Below, piece by piece: positions 48,088 to 60,182 of a DNA stretch of 64,000 nucleotides. Source of the DNA: Vitellaria paradoxa (lineage: Eukaryota; Streptophyta; Magnoliopsida; Ericales; Sapotaceae); the NCBI GenBank assembly GCA_019916065.1, contig CM034242.1, positions 8,304,453-8,368,452 of the forward strand, written 5' to 3'. The position numbers and the translations under genes are program-made. A model generated the notes under the pieces. That model searched no databases. It saw nothing but the letters and a program-made list of their open reading frames with translations, and was not told the DNA's origin. Position 1 is the stretch's first letter. Each line of letters starts with the position of its first letter.

Positions 48088-49263
48088 GTGGCTAATAAGA
48101 GCTTTGCTCAAATAATCACAATTGGATCATCAAAAGAGGTGGCTGCACGTCCCTCTTCGTCATCTATGGTGGCTCTTGGCCCCATATCTTCGTCATCAAA
48201 AAATGTGGTGGTATCGGCAAACCCTACACCAATTTCTCAAATTTCCCTATCATCAAAATCACAATATTTTCCTAAACCACAAACCTATCTTATCACCAGA
48301 TTGCCTCAAGAATATGAAAACCCATTCACAAATCCACTCAATTACCAAGTTATCCATGATCTCCTTCAAATCGTATTTATACCAAATAACCATTTTGTAA
48401 CCTCAAATTCTATGAAAACCCAAAATTTTTACGAATTTATACTAATTGACACCGAATTAGTATCATTTAAACATTATCCAGACAAATTTGATCAAACCAA
48501 TTCAAACCAATTCCGCCAGTTTTTTCAGCATTTTGTTCCATCTACCTATAATTACTAGGACTACTAGAAAGCCTGGTACCATACTTTCTATCATCAAAAT
48601 AAAACATTCAGACATTCTTGGATGTTTTACTTTCAAAACAAATTCCATCAAGACCTTCCAGCATCATTCATTGAATGGTGGAACATGTTTGGACCAATGC
48701 CAGAAATATTACCTCAACACGCTCATCAAGGCCTTCAGATCTATCAAGATCGATTCAAAATCCCATCTCATTTTTCAATGAATCAGTTCCCTCATTTATT
48801 CTATTTCTTTCAACAAATTTCTCTTGCCTGGATTATCCAATGGGAGTATTTTCATCAATGACCAACCATTTCATCACTAATCCGAAGAATTAAGGTCAAA
48901 TGGTGGGAGCAATTTAAAATTGACGGGGTTACTCCCACAGTCATTGATAAATATTTCCATCAGCATCCGGCATTAACATCATCAACAACCCCTCAATTCA
49001 TTCTTCAGAAAAGTCAGAATATATCAAAACTTGCAGCTGCAGCATCAAAAAATGAATTAAAACAGCAATTGTTAGCTGCATTAGAATCATTGTTAGATCA
49101 AGAATCAAGTGAGGACTCCAATTCAGCAGAAAGCTTTGGTTCTGTCAACCTTGGCAATGACAACGAAGACGACTGCTATGGTGTTATTCCTCCTATCAAA
49201 CATGCCACTTCATCAGCACCTACCAAAGAGCAAAAGAAATCAAAGGCAAATGACAAGAAGTAA
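48088..49263 (+). pseudogene. ORF downstream of the RNase H region, function unknown
   Basis: A 156-codon frame (48088-48558, Ser/Pro-rich at first) is followed, after frame changes, by further coding-like stretches (48622-48861, and 49069-49263 ending in a Lys-rich tail and TAA). Phrases such as IEWWNMFGPMP and KVKWWEQFKIDGV are Trp-rich. I do not recognise a named domain. Position between RNase H and the promoter suggests the extra 3' ORF some caulimovirids carry; it is broken and no role is assigned. Confidence 0.5.
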
Positions 49264-49629
49264 CCATCAAGCCAGCTTTGCCATCAAGCCTACTGAGAAA
49301 AAGTCATCAAGCCTACTAAGAAAAGGTCATCAAGCTTCCTGTAGCATCACTTGCCCGTCAAGACTTTGTGCATTCAAGACAAAGTGGTCATTCAAAGTAT
49401 CCGCAAAAATCTATCAAAATATCATGCATTTACATGGAGAATCAAGACAAGAGAGTCATTCAGACTACTATTCACTCACATGCCAACCAAAAGAATCTTT
49501 TACCTTATGTCAAAATTTGTATCAAAAGTCTTCTTTATTTTCTTTATGTCAGACTTTATGTAAAAGAAAAGTCAGGCTCTTTATCATTACCCATCACGGA
49601 AAAAACTGTAGCATGATTCCCATCCTCAT

Positions 49630-49803
49630 TATAAAAAGGAAGGAAGCTGAATCTAAGGGGCAGGTTGGATTCAGACCCAAAAATTATTCTGCCGTCTGCA
49701 TCTCACCCATATCCTCTCTCAAGCTTCCAACCTTCAGATGTGTCAAGTTTAATTATTTTTTATCAAGTAAATCTTTGTATCACTTATTGTACCCATTAAT
49801 AAA
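49630..49803 (+). promoter_or_regulatory. Pararetroviral promoter and poly(A) module (candidate)
   Basis: TATAAAAA at 49630-49637 precedes a GGAAGGAAG leader, and AATAAA lies 168 bp downstream at 49798-49803. Caulimovirids place the poly(A) signal this close after the TATA box to make terminally redundant RNA. No initiator-Met primer-binding sequence was found nearby, so the downstream leader may be missing. Confidence 0.45.
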
Positions 49804-49830
49804 AATTCATTTAGCATCATTTATATTTTG

Positions 49831-50571
49831 TTATCTGTATTATTCATTTATGTTTCAATTGAATTATTACAAACAAAAATTATCTTGATATAAAATTCGT
49901 TTATCTATTATAAAATAAAGAATATCTGAAACCGAAAATCATCAAACAGAAATTTTGGAATCATTATTTACAAATTATTTTTTCTTAAGAAAAAGAGAAA
50001 AATATTATTTAGATAGAATCTTATAATTCTGTATATAATCTTGCATATTTATTATCCTCTTTATTTACTATCTTGCTATTACTGGGCTATATTTAGACCG
50101 TTAAATTTTAATCCAACAACCTTGAATTGCACTGTCCTAGTTGACATCAGAAACGAGCCTCCCTCCTCCTCCTCCTAAACCTAGATTCAGACCCAAATTA
50201 TTTAAGCCACTTCCAACCACTGACAATAGAATGAAAAATGTTTCAACAGAACAAAAATAAACTGCCAAATCAGGGAAAAATCAGTTGTAGAGCTGTATGT
50301 ACTGTGTCCACATCAACCTCACACAGCTTTGAATTTCCTGGTACAAATTCTAAACTCAATTTCAGTTCATTAACAAACCTAAATGTAGCACTTAATTTTA
50401 CAAACAAAATGAAAGGTCTGTTCCCAGAAGAAACGAGGAAAGCTCGTGAGAACTGTGTTTAGCACCGAATTTTACCAATATCATGCTAAGGACAAAGTTT
50501 CAACACCAACCGATGAAAATCAGTTTCCAGAAACCGGCCCGGTTTCAAGTTTGCACGAACGAAGATGGCAA
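49831..50571. other. Flank of the pararetrovirus and TOM2A 3' region
   Basis: AT-rich to about 50100, then mixed composition that should contain the 3' UTR of the minus-strand TOM2A gene. No other gene seen. Confidence 0.45.
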
Positions 50572-53500
50572 TTACATGATGGTGCAACGTCTCCTCTCCT
50601 CCGCTGGCTGCGTGGCTGCTTGCTGGTACCGGTTTGAATCTGATGGGTTGTAGGTAAACTCTGAAGTATCGAGCCCGTACTGGTTTTTTAAATGCAGGAA
50701 GATATCAACATGAATGTTAATCAGAGTTAGCACAAGAAGCTATTCAAAAAGTTATAATATAATCCACTTCAGATGGTAATTAGCATAATCAATCAAGGGT
50801 GATGTTAACTTAACTCGGCAGTATGTATTAGCGAGTATTTGACATATAGCAACTTAACTACTGTTTGACTATATCCAGAGATCGAGTCCCTTGGTTTCTG
50901 AATTGGCAGCTTTACTGATTTGGAGGGTGGAGAATTGAGTTTAATTTTGGAAGACAAATGTCGTAGGGATCTGAGACACTCTGAGAAAGGAGACATGCTT
51001 ATATTGGTGGCAAAAAATTAAAAAAAAAAATTCCAGGGAAGAGATTCCCAAATTTACAAAATAGCAATTATGGAATTGATGACTAAGAGCACAGCCAAGC
51101 AAACATAACACGATCAGGTAACAGATGATATTCAAAAGGTTCTGTTCAATTGAGAAAATCTCCTAAAATTTTTAAGCCTTTGCCAACACCTAAGAAACAC
51201 GGCCACTTTTAAGAAGGTGATGTACCAGTGTCGTGTCAGTGGATAACTATAATCATCCGAGTCTCCAAACACTTGAGATATATATGGATATTATATATTT
51301 ATAACTTATACGTACATGAAACATGTAGTAATTTAAAAAAAGAATCTTGCAATCAAATAACAAGATACAAATAATATGAATTTATATTTACCAATTCCCT
51401 AATCATTTTTTTTTATTTTAAATTCTTAGATCTAAATTTCTAATTTAATTTATAAATAAAATATTTTAAAATAGTATAAATAAAAGATAATTGCATTTTT
51501 AGTAAAAAAGATAAGTAGTAGTTTTTTTCATGTGCATAAATAAAATTATATATTTATTCATTAATGTATTCCTACAGCGTCGTATCCTGATAATTTTCAA
51601 AATTAATGTGTTAGCATATTCGTGTCGTACCCATATTGCATGCCCATATCTGTGCTACTTAGGCCACCATGCTTTCCACAATGGTAACGCAGTCGGTAAA
51701 TGTGTTACAAACATGAAACAGCCCACACTTGGTAAACTTAATACTATGCCAGAACAGATTTTACCTTTTCTCTCATGCGAGCACTCCAAGCATCATTTCT
51801 GCTTGGACGCTGATCCAGGGTTGGTGCAGCACCAGTAGCTGGAACTGGCGGCCTGTTGATCAATGGTTGTCGGATTTGTTGCCTGGGGCCACCCCCAATG
51901 TACTCATCATCACTGCCATATTCTGCTGGTCTGTTTGCAGCCCTTACAACAAGAGCTAATAAGAAAAGAAGAGCCTGCAATTTCAAGGGCACTCATTAGA
52001 ATTAGAAGCATTAGCAGACCAATGAACCCAAACAACGCAACAGTGCATGCATGCAACAGCAATTTAATTGAGCTCTTTTTTTTTTTTTTTTAAACTCCTT
52101 AATATGTTTTTAAACTCCTCAATATGGTAAGCTTAGTTATTTGTGAAAATGCATCGCCAGTGTTGTTCCTGCCAATGATGAGTTCTTAAACTAGCAAATA
52201 AAATAAGGTCATTCTAGGATTTCAGAAAATGAAGTTTTTATGCTATTTCACTCAGTCCCTCCCACATTTGCTCCATCTGGACATGTGTTAGGGACCTGCA
52301 TTTCAGCTGGAATTTGGTATTTCACCATGCATTTCATTTCCATGTAGTAACAAAGTTTTGAGAATTCACCTTTGAATGATAAATTTACAAAAAATGTCAT
52401 TTTCTTATTTGAGTAAGTGTTTGGGAGTTGTGTTTGTATTTGAACATAAATTTAAAAGTTAATATCGAGAAGTCATGGTTCCAATTTTTTGGCTCCCCAA
52501 AACTAAAACACACCAAATGTGATTGTAATCAAAGAATCTGCATAAAAATTCATAATTAGCAGTACTTATATGATCTTTAGATAAAAGAATCTGGGTGATC
52601 ACTGCAATTTATATGTTTGTGGCACAGGATTATGAAGAACATGGACATTCGTTGGAATGACACAAGTAGCACCATGAAAAAGATGGGGGGAGAAACTGTT
52701 TGATATGATATTGTCATATTCAACATAGACCAAATAATGAACTTGTAAAGAGTGTCTGATAAGCATTGGCTACATTAAAAGAAACAAAGAAAAGCAAAGG
52801 AAAAACATTTTGGCGGTAGGACATTACATAGTTCGTAGCTGGCTTAGACTGTGCTGAAAACTAATAAAGCCAACTGAAAGAAATAGATCCATGTAGCCGA
52901 CCCCAAGTAATTAGGACAAAGACTCGTTAACTTGATACTTTTGTAAAATAATAGTTTAATGGATGGAAAGAATTTAAAAATAATTTATTGTCAGGAAAAT
53001 CCATAAAATCTCCCTAGATATGACTTGTCATATTGTAAGCAATCACGGTTGAGAGAAGCAACATGCTTATGCACCAAATTAAGGGATGAGGCATTGCTAT
53101 ACTTCAATGCACCTACCAGTCAGATGAAGAAAGGAATAAATTAATGTTTTAGCCTTAAAAGCAAGAGATGTGTTGCTATGCTTACCTCAAAAATAACCAC
53201 CCCAATAGCAACCCATTTGAAAATTCCCCAGTTCTCTTCCAGAAATTCATATATCATATCAAAGTCTCCAGTTTTATCAGTTGGCATTTCCTGAAACAAA
53301 TAGTATGCAACAAATCACAAACACAAGTTTACCATATTGAAACTCAAAAGGTCAATTAGCATTGCACTCACCTCTTTCCAGCTTTTGTCAAAAAATATGA
53401 AAGCTGCACATGCCAGTTCTACCAAGATCAGCAAGATCACTAATACCGCATACTGCCTTGACTTAAGGAATCCAAACAACACCATAGGGAAAATATGAAA

Positions 53501-55155
53501 GAAAGAAAATAATACAAATGCTAATTCACCCACAGCACACAAGATTCATCTATATTGCAGGATCCCACATGCCACATTTCATTAATACAGCAAATTAACA
53601 TAGGCCTGCACCAATTCGCCATGAGTCACAACGCAGAATTTACCAATTTTGCAAGGTAGGCCCAAATGCTAACTTTCATCAGCGGAGCAAATTAAACTAA
53701 GCATGCTTCAGAAACATGAAATGTGTAAGATTGATTTCATGATTAGGACAATAGCATCATGTAATGAACATGCTGTCAGCTACTGATTGTACAATCATGG
53801 TATCAATGGCTGAGGTGTGGGTGTCCCATGACATAGAAAATGTCATCATTGTCTAGAGCGGTTTATATATTAGCACATACGTGGAATGCATGAGTGATTA
53901 GGATACACAAATAAGGCAGCATCCATTCCGAGTTGCTACTCCTATACAACCGAAACAAGATATTACAAAGAGAACCACGCCAACACCAATAAATAAATAT
54001 ATGAACCTGCAAAAACATGATGACAAGGGAAATTAGTTTACATAACAAATTCCTTACATTAATGATAGGTGAGGATGCAATGGACTTTTTTTTGTTCTAT
54101 GGAAATTTTAAGCAAAATTTAAGCAAATGCTGTCAGTTTTAAAGTATTTAGTAAAATACTGTTAATGTTATAGGCTGTTTGAGATGGCGAATTTTAAAAT
54201 GCTCTTCAAATAGCATTTTTAACACATCTCTCTTTAAGAAATGCTGTCTGAAACAGCATTTTTCACGTCATCCCTCTAAAAGTAAACACAATTTAAATGA
54301 GTGTGGACTTAGAATCCTGTCTTAGTTATAACTCTTTTCAAAATGTGACTGTTATGAATAGAAAATAAGTTTCAAAGAAAAAATGTAAGTACATAACAAA
54401 TGGATTGTATAAATGAATATCTTAGAAAAATAATAATAATTTTAACGTTTAAATTATTTTGCAAAAGATAGATAAAAATACTTGTATTATTTTAAATTAA
54501 CTTTTCTATTCACAATTGAATGAAGTTAGATAGAATTCTAAATCTACATTGTTAGGATTTATATATAATTAGGATAGGATTCAGAAAAGTAAAACCAATA
54601 AAATCAAGTCTTTCTATCAGGCTCAGGTGGAGAGAATTCAGCCCCCCAAAAACGCAAATTACGTATTATCCAAAAAAATTTATATAGTTTTTATTTTGTC
54701 ACCTTCTCCAGTAACCAAATCATCATAAATATAAATTCTACCGCAAAGATATCACCAAACTGTGCAAAATAAATAACGAGATCAATGTGTAAAACAAAGT
54801 TAGACTGAAATCTAATTCGGACACTGAGCTATAAAACAGATCATCTAAACAATGATCTAGTACAGCGCCACCCAAAAGCATAAACACATCAGGCAAGGCA
54901 AGGCAAGGAACCATACCAAGCTTTTGGCAAGCTATCAAAAAAGCTGCTCGAAAGAGAGACAGCCATGAGAATTGGCCGACCAAGCTGCGTTACATCAGTA
55001 TCTGTGGGTGCCATAGGAGTGGAAATACCGCTATTTGATGACTTCTCGAACTCCACAAACAAGTAGATCCCATAACCCACAACGGCCAAACCCGCAAGAG
55101 CCATCAAGAAGTTCAGAAGCTTCAATAAGCATTCCAAACACCCCCTGCAAGCCAT
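50572..55155 (-). CDS. TOM2A: TOM2A, tetraspanin-like tobamovirus multiplication protein 2A
   Basis: Six coding exons on the minus strand: 54917-55155, 53907-54006, 53372-53452, 53186-53290, 51765-51974 and 50572-50679, joining in phase to 280 aa, the length I recall for Arabidopsis TOM2A. It is a tonoplast four-helix protein that interacts with TOM1 and supports tobamovirus replication complexes; its cellular role is less clear. Seen: N-terminal MACRGCLECLLKLLNF, membrane segments near residues 10-32, 81-102, 114-135 and 166-187, a Cys-rich loop (SCFGCIG ... NGCCLIC), a short loop between helices 3 and 4, and a hydrophilic tail with AEYGSDDEY, APTLDQRPSR and the C-terminus CTIM, all typical of the family. 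Introns are GT-AG. The long intron 51975-53185 holds no other feature I can support. Confidence 0.94.
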
Positions 55156-55930
55156 TCTATTTCTCCACAGTTCCTCAAATCCTTTCAATCACAGTCTTGC
55201 AAAGGCCCTTCTAAATCATCAAAACTTCAGTTCACTGCAAGAAAACGAACTACTCGAACTATAAATGAATATATAAAAACCTCAAACTTACAAATCTTCT
55301 AATAAAATTTTAAAATTCGATATAAAAGAAAAAGAGCACACTAGAAACTTAAATGCCACTTCAATTTCCCCAAAACGAGAGTAAAGCAAATCCCTTTATA
55401 CATATATATATATATATAGCTTTGAAGCACAACTACGAATAATCTGGGTGAAATTTCCGAGAAAATTCTGTCGGGAACTATTTCCCATCGAAGTCTAATG
55501 AATAAACATATCACTTCGATCGGGGAATCTAAACGTAATCCGATGGAATTTTGATTCTCCAGGGTTCAAATCGCTGGAGGCAAATATAATGCGCTCGAAT
55601 CCCCGGGAAAATTCGAACTCCGACTATCCAGAAAGCTTCTCAAAATTACTTCTCACGAAAAAGAAAAATTAAAAAAATTAAAAATTAAAGAGAATCAGAG
55701 CCAAATGATAATTTAATTTAATCCTCAAATAAAAATGTAATGAAAATCTTAGCTCCGATCGCGAAGAGAAAGAGAGATATGGCAAGAAACAGATAGAGCA
55801 ATAGAGAGAACTTACAGGAGATATAGCAAGAAACAGGTAGAGCAATAGAGAGAACTTACAGGAGCGGCGATTTCGATTGATTGCGAGCCTCGAAATCGAA
55901 GAGAGACCAGACCAGGTCTCCAAATTGGCA
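55156..55930 (-). promoter_or_regulatory. TOM2A leader exons and leader intron
   Basis: On the minus strand a GC-rich leader exon near 55860-55925 ends in CGCTCCT|GTAAGT. A good acceptor (TTCTTGCAG, exon resuming at 55234) lies 80 bp before the ATG. This suggests a 5' UTR intron at 55235-55859, a position common in plant genes. The promoter itself would lie to the right of about 55930. Confidence 0.55.
55775..55862. repeat. 44-bp tandem duplication across the TOM2A leader splice donor
   Basis: Two units, 55775-55818 and 55819-55862, differ at two positions. Each contains CCTGTAAGTTCTCTC on the minus strand, so the 5' splice site of the leader intron is present twice, 44 bp apart. Confidence 0.85.
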
Positions 55931-58085
55931 GTGAGCAGGAAGAAAAAGTTCGCCTTCTTTTCTGATTCTTTTCTTCATTTTCTTTTTTAAAAATTAATTT
56001 GTGGGTTTTTTTTTTTTTTTTTTGGGTTCTCAGTTTGCAAATTTTAATTTGGACAAAAAATTAAAAATAAATTCCAATTTTTATATAAGAAAAATCAAAG
56101 GCATGGTCTCTTATAACATCTTGAAAATATTTAGAAAGAAAGTTGTTATTTTCTTACTGGCAAATTTCAAAAATTTAGAAAAAAAAAAATTAGTCTCTCA
56201 AAAATTATTTAAAAACAAACCCCAAATTTTGTTGTTATTGATAATTATGTAGTAAATTTTGTTAAAAAAAAAAAAAACTCGATACTACAGAAGAAAAATT
56301 TTTTACATTCGAAAATTATCATAAGTTAACTACTATTTAACTTTTATTAATTTGACATTTTGTCATTCATGATTTAAAAAAATTAAAATTTAAAGGGATA
56401 AATTTAATTATTTAAAAAAAAAACAATTATAACATTTTTACAAAATTTAATAGAAAAACATTTTCACCTTGAATTTTAATCTTCAGTTATACAATTATAA
56501 CATAAATTTTTTTAAATTAGAAAAAAAAATTGAAATCTTATGAACTGCATTCATGCCCTAATTTTGTAAGTTAATTGTCTTAAATATTATAAAAAAGTAA
56601 TGACGAACTTTTTTTTTTAATATATTGTTCAAAAGTATGTTGATGCATGTTCGCTGTTAAATTTGTAGTTAAATGTGTGCGTTATCAAACATTGATCGCA
56701 TATGTTGTACCAGTGAATTAAGTTGAGTTTGGGGAGAAAAAAAATTTAATTTTTTTATAGTTAATTATTAGGTAGTTACTAAAAAAATTAATTTTTTTTT
56801 TTGGTATTTGGGAAAGAAAAAAAGTTAACTTTTTAATAACTACCTTTTTTACTTTTTGTTAATTTGATATTTTTGCCATTCAATGTTTAAAAGAAATATA
56901 AAATATAAGAGAGTAGTTTGATCATTTTAAAAAAAATAAAAAATCCAGTAGTTGGTAGCTACAACTAGGGGTAGAATCGAGCCAAGTCGAGTCAAACTTT
57001 AACTTGCTCAAGCTCGACTCGAGCTATATATACTGAGTTTGAGCTCGAGCTTGAGCTCAAGCTTGATTCGAGCTTTTACATAGGCTCGAGTTCGGCTCGG
57101 TGAAAAAGAATTTAGGCTTAAATTTGACTCATGAATAATTCGATTAAATCAAAACGACGTCGTTTTAATTTAAAATATAATATATTTAAAAAATATAACA
57201 AAATTATTATTAAAAAAATATATATTATTCTAACAAGTCTGCTCGTGAGTTTTCAAGCCGAGATTATCTACATTCGAGATCGAGTTCAAATCCAAAACGA
57301 GTCACAAAATCAAATTAACCCTATTAGAAAAAGTTTCATATATTAATACATAAATTAACCCTATTATTTATATATTAATACAAGTTATTCTCAAATTTAT
57401 TGATTTGAAAACCCTAATCAACTAAATATACAGGCCAACTAAAGAAAAAATTATTTCATATAATAGTCATTTAAGAATAACTTTTATAGTAAGTAGTGTT
57501 TGGTTTATCAAAATTAATAAAAATTGACCAATTTTTATTAAATTTTTGTATTTTTCTTCAATTAAATTTCATTACATATTATTTTTATATCAAATTTTTA
57601 TATTTTTATTATACTTTTTTTACCATCTAAATACCATTATAATAAAACATTTATGTAGTGATATCATATCTATATTTTAATGCTAAAACTATAAAGTCGA
57701 GTCACACTACATAATGGTAATTAAAAATAACTTCTCTCAACGAGATGGCCTGTTGACCCCAAAAATTAAATAAATAAAATAAAATAAAATTTCACTAAGA
57801 GTGTATTTGGAGTGATAAAAAATAAAATAATGTGAGATAAAATGAGATAAGTTATAAATTCGTAATTCGTGTAATAAAATAAAAAATAAATAATTTTTAA
57901 AAATTTATAAAAAATTTTAAATATTTATACCAAACTAATCGGAGACTAGTTGACAAAACACAGTTCTTGATATGGAAGTGCGGGGGAAGGTTATTTGAGT
58001 CATTTGACTTGCATAGCACGCGAGACGAGGTCATTGAGAATTGGCGGGAAATTTTTAGAGAATCATTGAAGGGAAGATGGGAAGG
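55931..58085. other. Intergenic sequence with repeat copies
   Basis: AT-rich with homopolymers. 56960-57115 is a run of imperfect GAGCTCGAG-like words (AGTCGAGTC, GCTCGACTCGAGC, GAGCTCGAGCTTGAGCTC), a common plant repeat. AAAACGACGTCGTTTT, a 16-bp perfect palindrome, is at 57152-57167. 57495-57650 is a decayed relative of the MITE in TOM2B intron 3, and 57795-57935 is a copy of the GTTTGGAGTGATAAAAAAT family. No gene. Confidence 0.5.
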
Positions 58086-58089
58086 ATTG

Positions 58090-58118
58090 ATTAGGCTGCG
58101 TTTGGCAAAAGCTAACTG

Positions 58119-58152
<34 letters not shown>

Positions 58153-58800
58153 ACTGTTGTTCAACTACAAAAGCTGCCTGTCGAAGAGATAAATGCCATA
58201 GAGCTCCGAATTGAGTAGAGACAGTGGCAGTCATGTGAATATGTGGGTCCCGTTTAACATTGTTGTGATTTTTTGTTTATTTAATTATTTATGGTTTTTA
58301 TTTTTATTGTCTTTTTTTCTAAAAATAAAAATTAAAATTGCACTTGAAAATGTAATTTTATTTACATTAATTAATTTTTATTTTCATAAAATATTTAATT
58401 TTATTATTTTTTAAAATTAATTAAATTTAATAAAATACATTTCATATTAATAAATTTGATTAATTATTAATTCATGTCAATTTAATTAATTAAATTACAT
58501 TAATTATTTTTAATTATATTATTTATTAAAAATAATTTTAGTTTAATAAAATATTTGAATGAAATAATTTATTTTAATATGATGCAAAAATGAATAAAGT
58601 ATTAAAATTGAAAAAGTATTTTGATAAAAAAAATGGAGAGTGAAATATTTTTTTATTTACATTTTGTTTAAGTTTATATTTTTAAAAAATAAAAAATAAC
58701 AATAGATTTAACAAATAAGTTTTTTTTTGTTACTAATTTGAAAAATTCTATCAATATAAATAGAAAAAAAATAGTAAATATAAATGTTACCAAACGGGAC
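58090..58800. repeat. AT-rich dispersed repeat, short copy
   Basis: Begins GGCTGCGTTTGGCAAAAG, has an A-run at 58121-58148, and ends ...GTTACCAAACGGGA. It matches the longer copy at 27185-28315 by eye, including TTTATTTTAATATGATGCAA and the same right end, but lacks the internal reiterations. The CGTTTGG/CCAAACG ends suggest a TIR element. Confidence 0.6.
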
Positions 58801-59316
58801 TATGACAACCCAATTGTTTGTAATGATGATCTCCGTTCAGCGGCGAAACCATGCAGGGATAAGTTTACGTAGGTGACTCCACTCACTCCTAAATTTTATT
58901 GAAAATAGATATAATTTTTACTTTAATTTTGTACATTTGATTTTCCTTAAAAATTTATTTTTACTCTATTTTATACAAAAATTTTGTACTTGAGAAGAAA
59001 AAAAGGTCAAAATTATAATACCGCCACTAAAAATTCCGATTCCGGTCATTTATCGAAAATTAAGCACCCATCACATTTCTTGTAAGGAAGCGCCGATCAC
59101 CATCAAACATTAGACTCCGATAAGGGTGTCAAATTTCATTGGTAAGTCCCTATCATGGAGGGCTCCCACAGCACCGACCCCTTGACCCAATTCCATTACG
59201 CAGGGCGCCAACCAGTGGGGCGAGGCCTCGGCACCGTCCCATGATCTCACCAACATAAAAGTACACTTTTCTTCTTCCCTTTTTTTTTTGGTTTTAAGTT
59301 CCGTTGGGCCACTTAG
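58801..59316. other. Intergenic sequence
   Basis: Mixed composition with a GC-richer patch at 59080-59240. The minus-strand 78-codon frame there has no splice context or recognisable product. Nothing else seen. Confidence 0.4.
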
Positions 59317-59643
59317 AGGTTGTCTGACGTGATAAAAAATAACCAAAAAAAAAAAAAAGTAAAAAATATGATTTGAAAAAAATTTTAGTGTTTGGTATCA
59401 GTAACTAAATCACATTTTTTAAAATGAATAGCGAAATTTTTTAACTTTTGTGTCACTTTTTTTGAGAGAAAAACTGTTCAATTGATTTTTTGATTTCATC
59501 GGAACAGTTTTGCGTTATTGAAATTGATCAAAAAGTTTTTAAGATTTGTAAAAAAATTATTGAAATTTGTGACATGGTATTGGAGTTTGTAAAAAATTTA
59601 TTGAGATTTATAAAAATTTGTTGCGATACGTAAATATATATAA

Positions 59644-60182
59644 ATTTATAAAGCGTAAATTTCACTAACCTCCCCTGAGGTTTTTGACACCAACAAAAAT
59701 CTCCCTTGAGATTTCTAAAATGACACTGCCCTCCCTTCTTTTACCAGGTAAATTTTACTAACCTCCCTTAATCTATTTTTTCCCGTAAAGGTCCCGTTTG
59801 GAATAAGAAAAAATAAGATAAATTGAGATGAAATATAGTTTAGGGTTATTTTGGGGTCTTTTTTTTTTGAAAAGTAGCAAACTGTGGGATAAATTGAGAT
59901 AAAATGTAGTTTGAGGTTGATTTTGGCATCTTTTTTTTCTGAAAAGTAGCAAACTGTGAGAACGGTTTTTTAAATCCGTTCCCACGAATTCAAAAAAATT
60001 CACAAAAAATAGCGACAATGATACTCGTTTGAAAACTTTCGATACAAAAAATATGATTGTATAAAAAATTTACAGATTCAGAAACCTCAGAGGAGATTAG
60101 TGAAATTTATCCGGTAAAGAAAGGAAGCGCAGTGTCATTTCAGAAACCTCAGGGGAGGTTAGTGAAATTTACCCATTTATAA
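59644..60182. mobile_element. Mutator-like MITE with 9-bp target-site duplication
   Basis: The element 59653-60173 (521 bp) is flanked by ATTTATAAA at 59644-59652 and 60174-60182. The ends are long inverted repeats: TAAATTTCACTAACCTCCCC from 59656, and its complement ending near 60170; a second partial copy of the same repeat lies just inside each end. The 9-bp duplication with long inverted ends fits the Mutator superfamily. It is non-coding. Its interior holds a copy of the foldback seen at 17998. Confidence 0.8.
59785..60085. mobile_element. Inner copy of the 17998-type foldback repeat
   Basis: TTTGGAATAAGAAAAAATAA, then GAAAAGTAGCAAACTGTG, CGTTCCCACGAATTCAAAAA and GATACTCGTTTGAAAACTTT align with the right half and centre of the element at 17998-18426. 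The 81-codon minus-strand frame here is the counterpart of the chance frame in the first copy. Confidence 0.65.

Larger units (their letters stand above)
42490..49830 (+). mobile_element. Decayed endogenous pararetrovirus, Caulimoviridae-like
   Basis: About 7.3 kb of same-strand homology shows, in order, a movement protein-like region, a capsid region with a zinc-knuckle remnant, a coiled-coil spacer, aspartic protease, reverse transcriptase, RNase H, a further ORF, and a TATA/poly(A) control region. No integrase and no paired LTRs are seen, which together with the movement-type domain separates it from Ty3 elements. Every major frame is broken by stops or frameshifts and several catalytic residues are lost, so it is a fossil copy that cannot make a full protein set. 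The genus within the family was not determined. Confidence 0.8.

Noticed and set aside
55540..55590. tRNA T-loop-like GGGTTCAAATC
   Set aside because: No acceptor, D or anticodon stems can be formed around it; it lies in the TOM2A leader intron.
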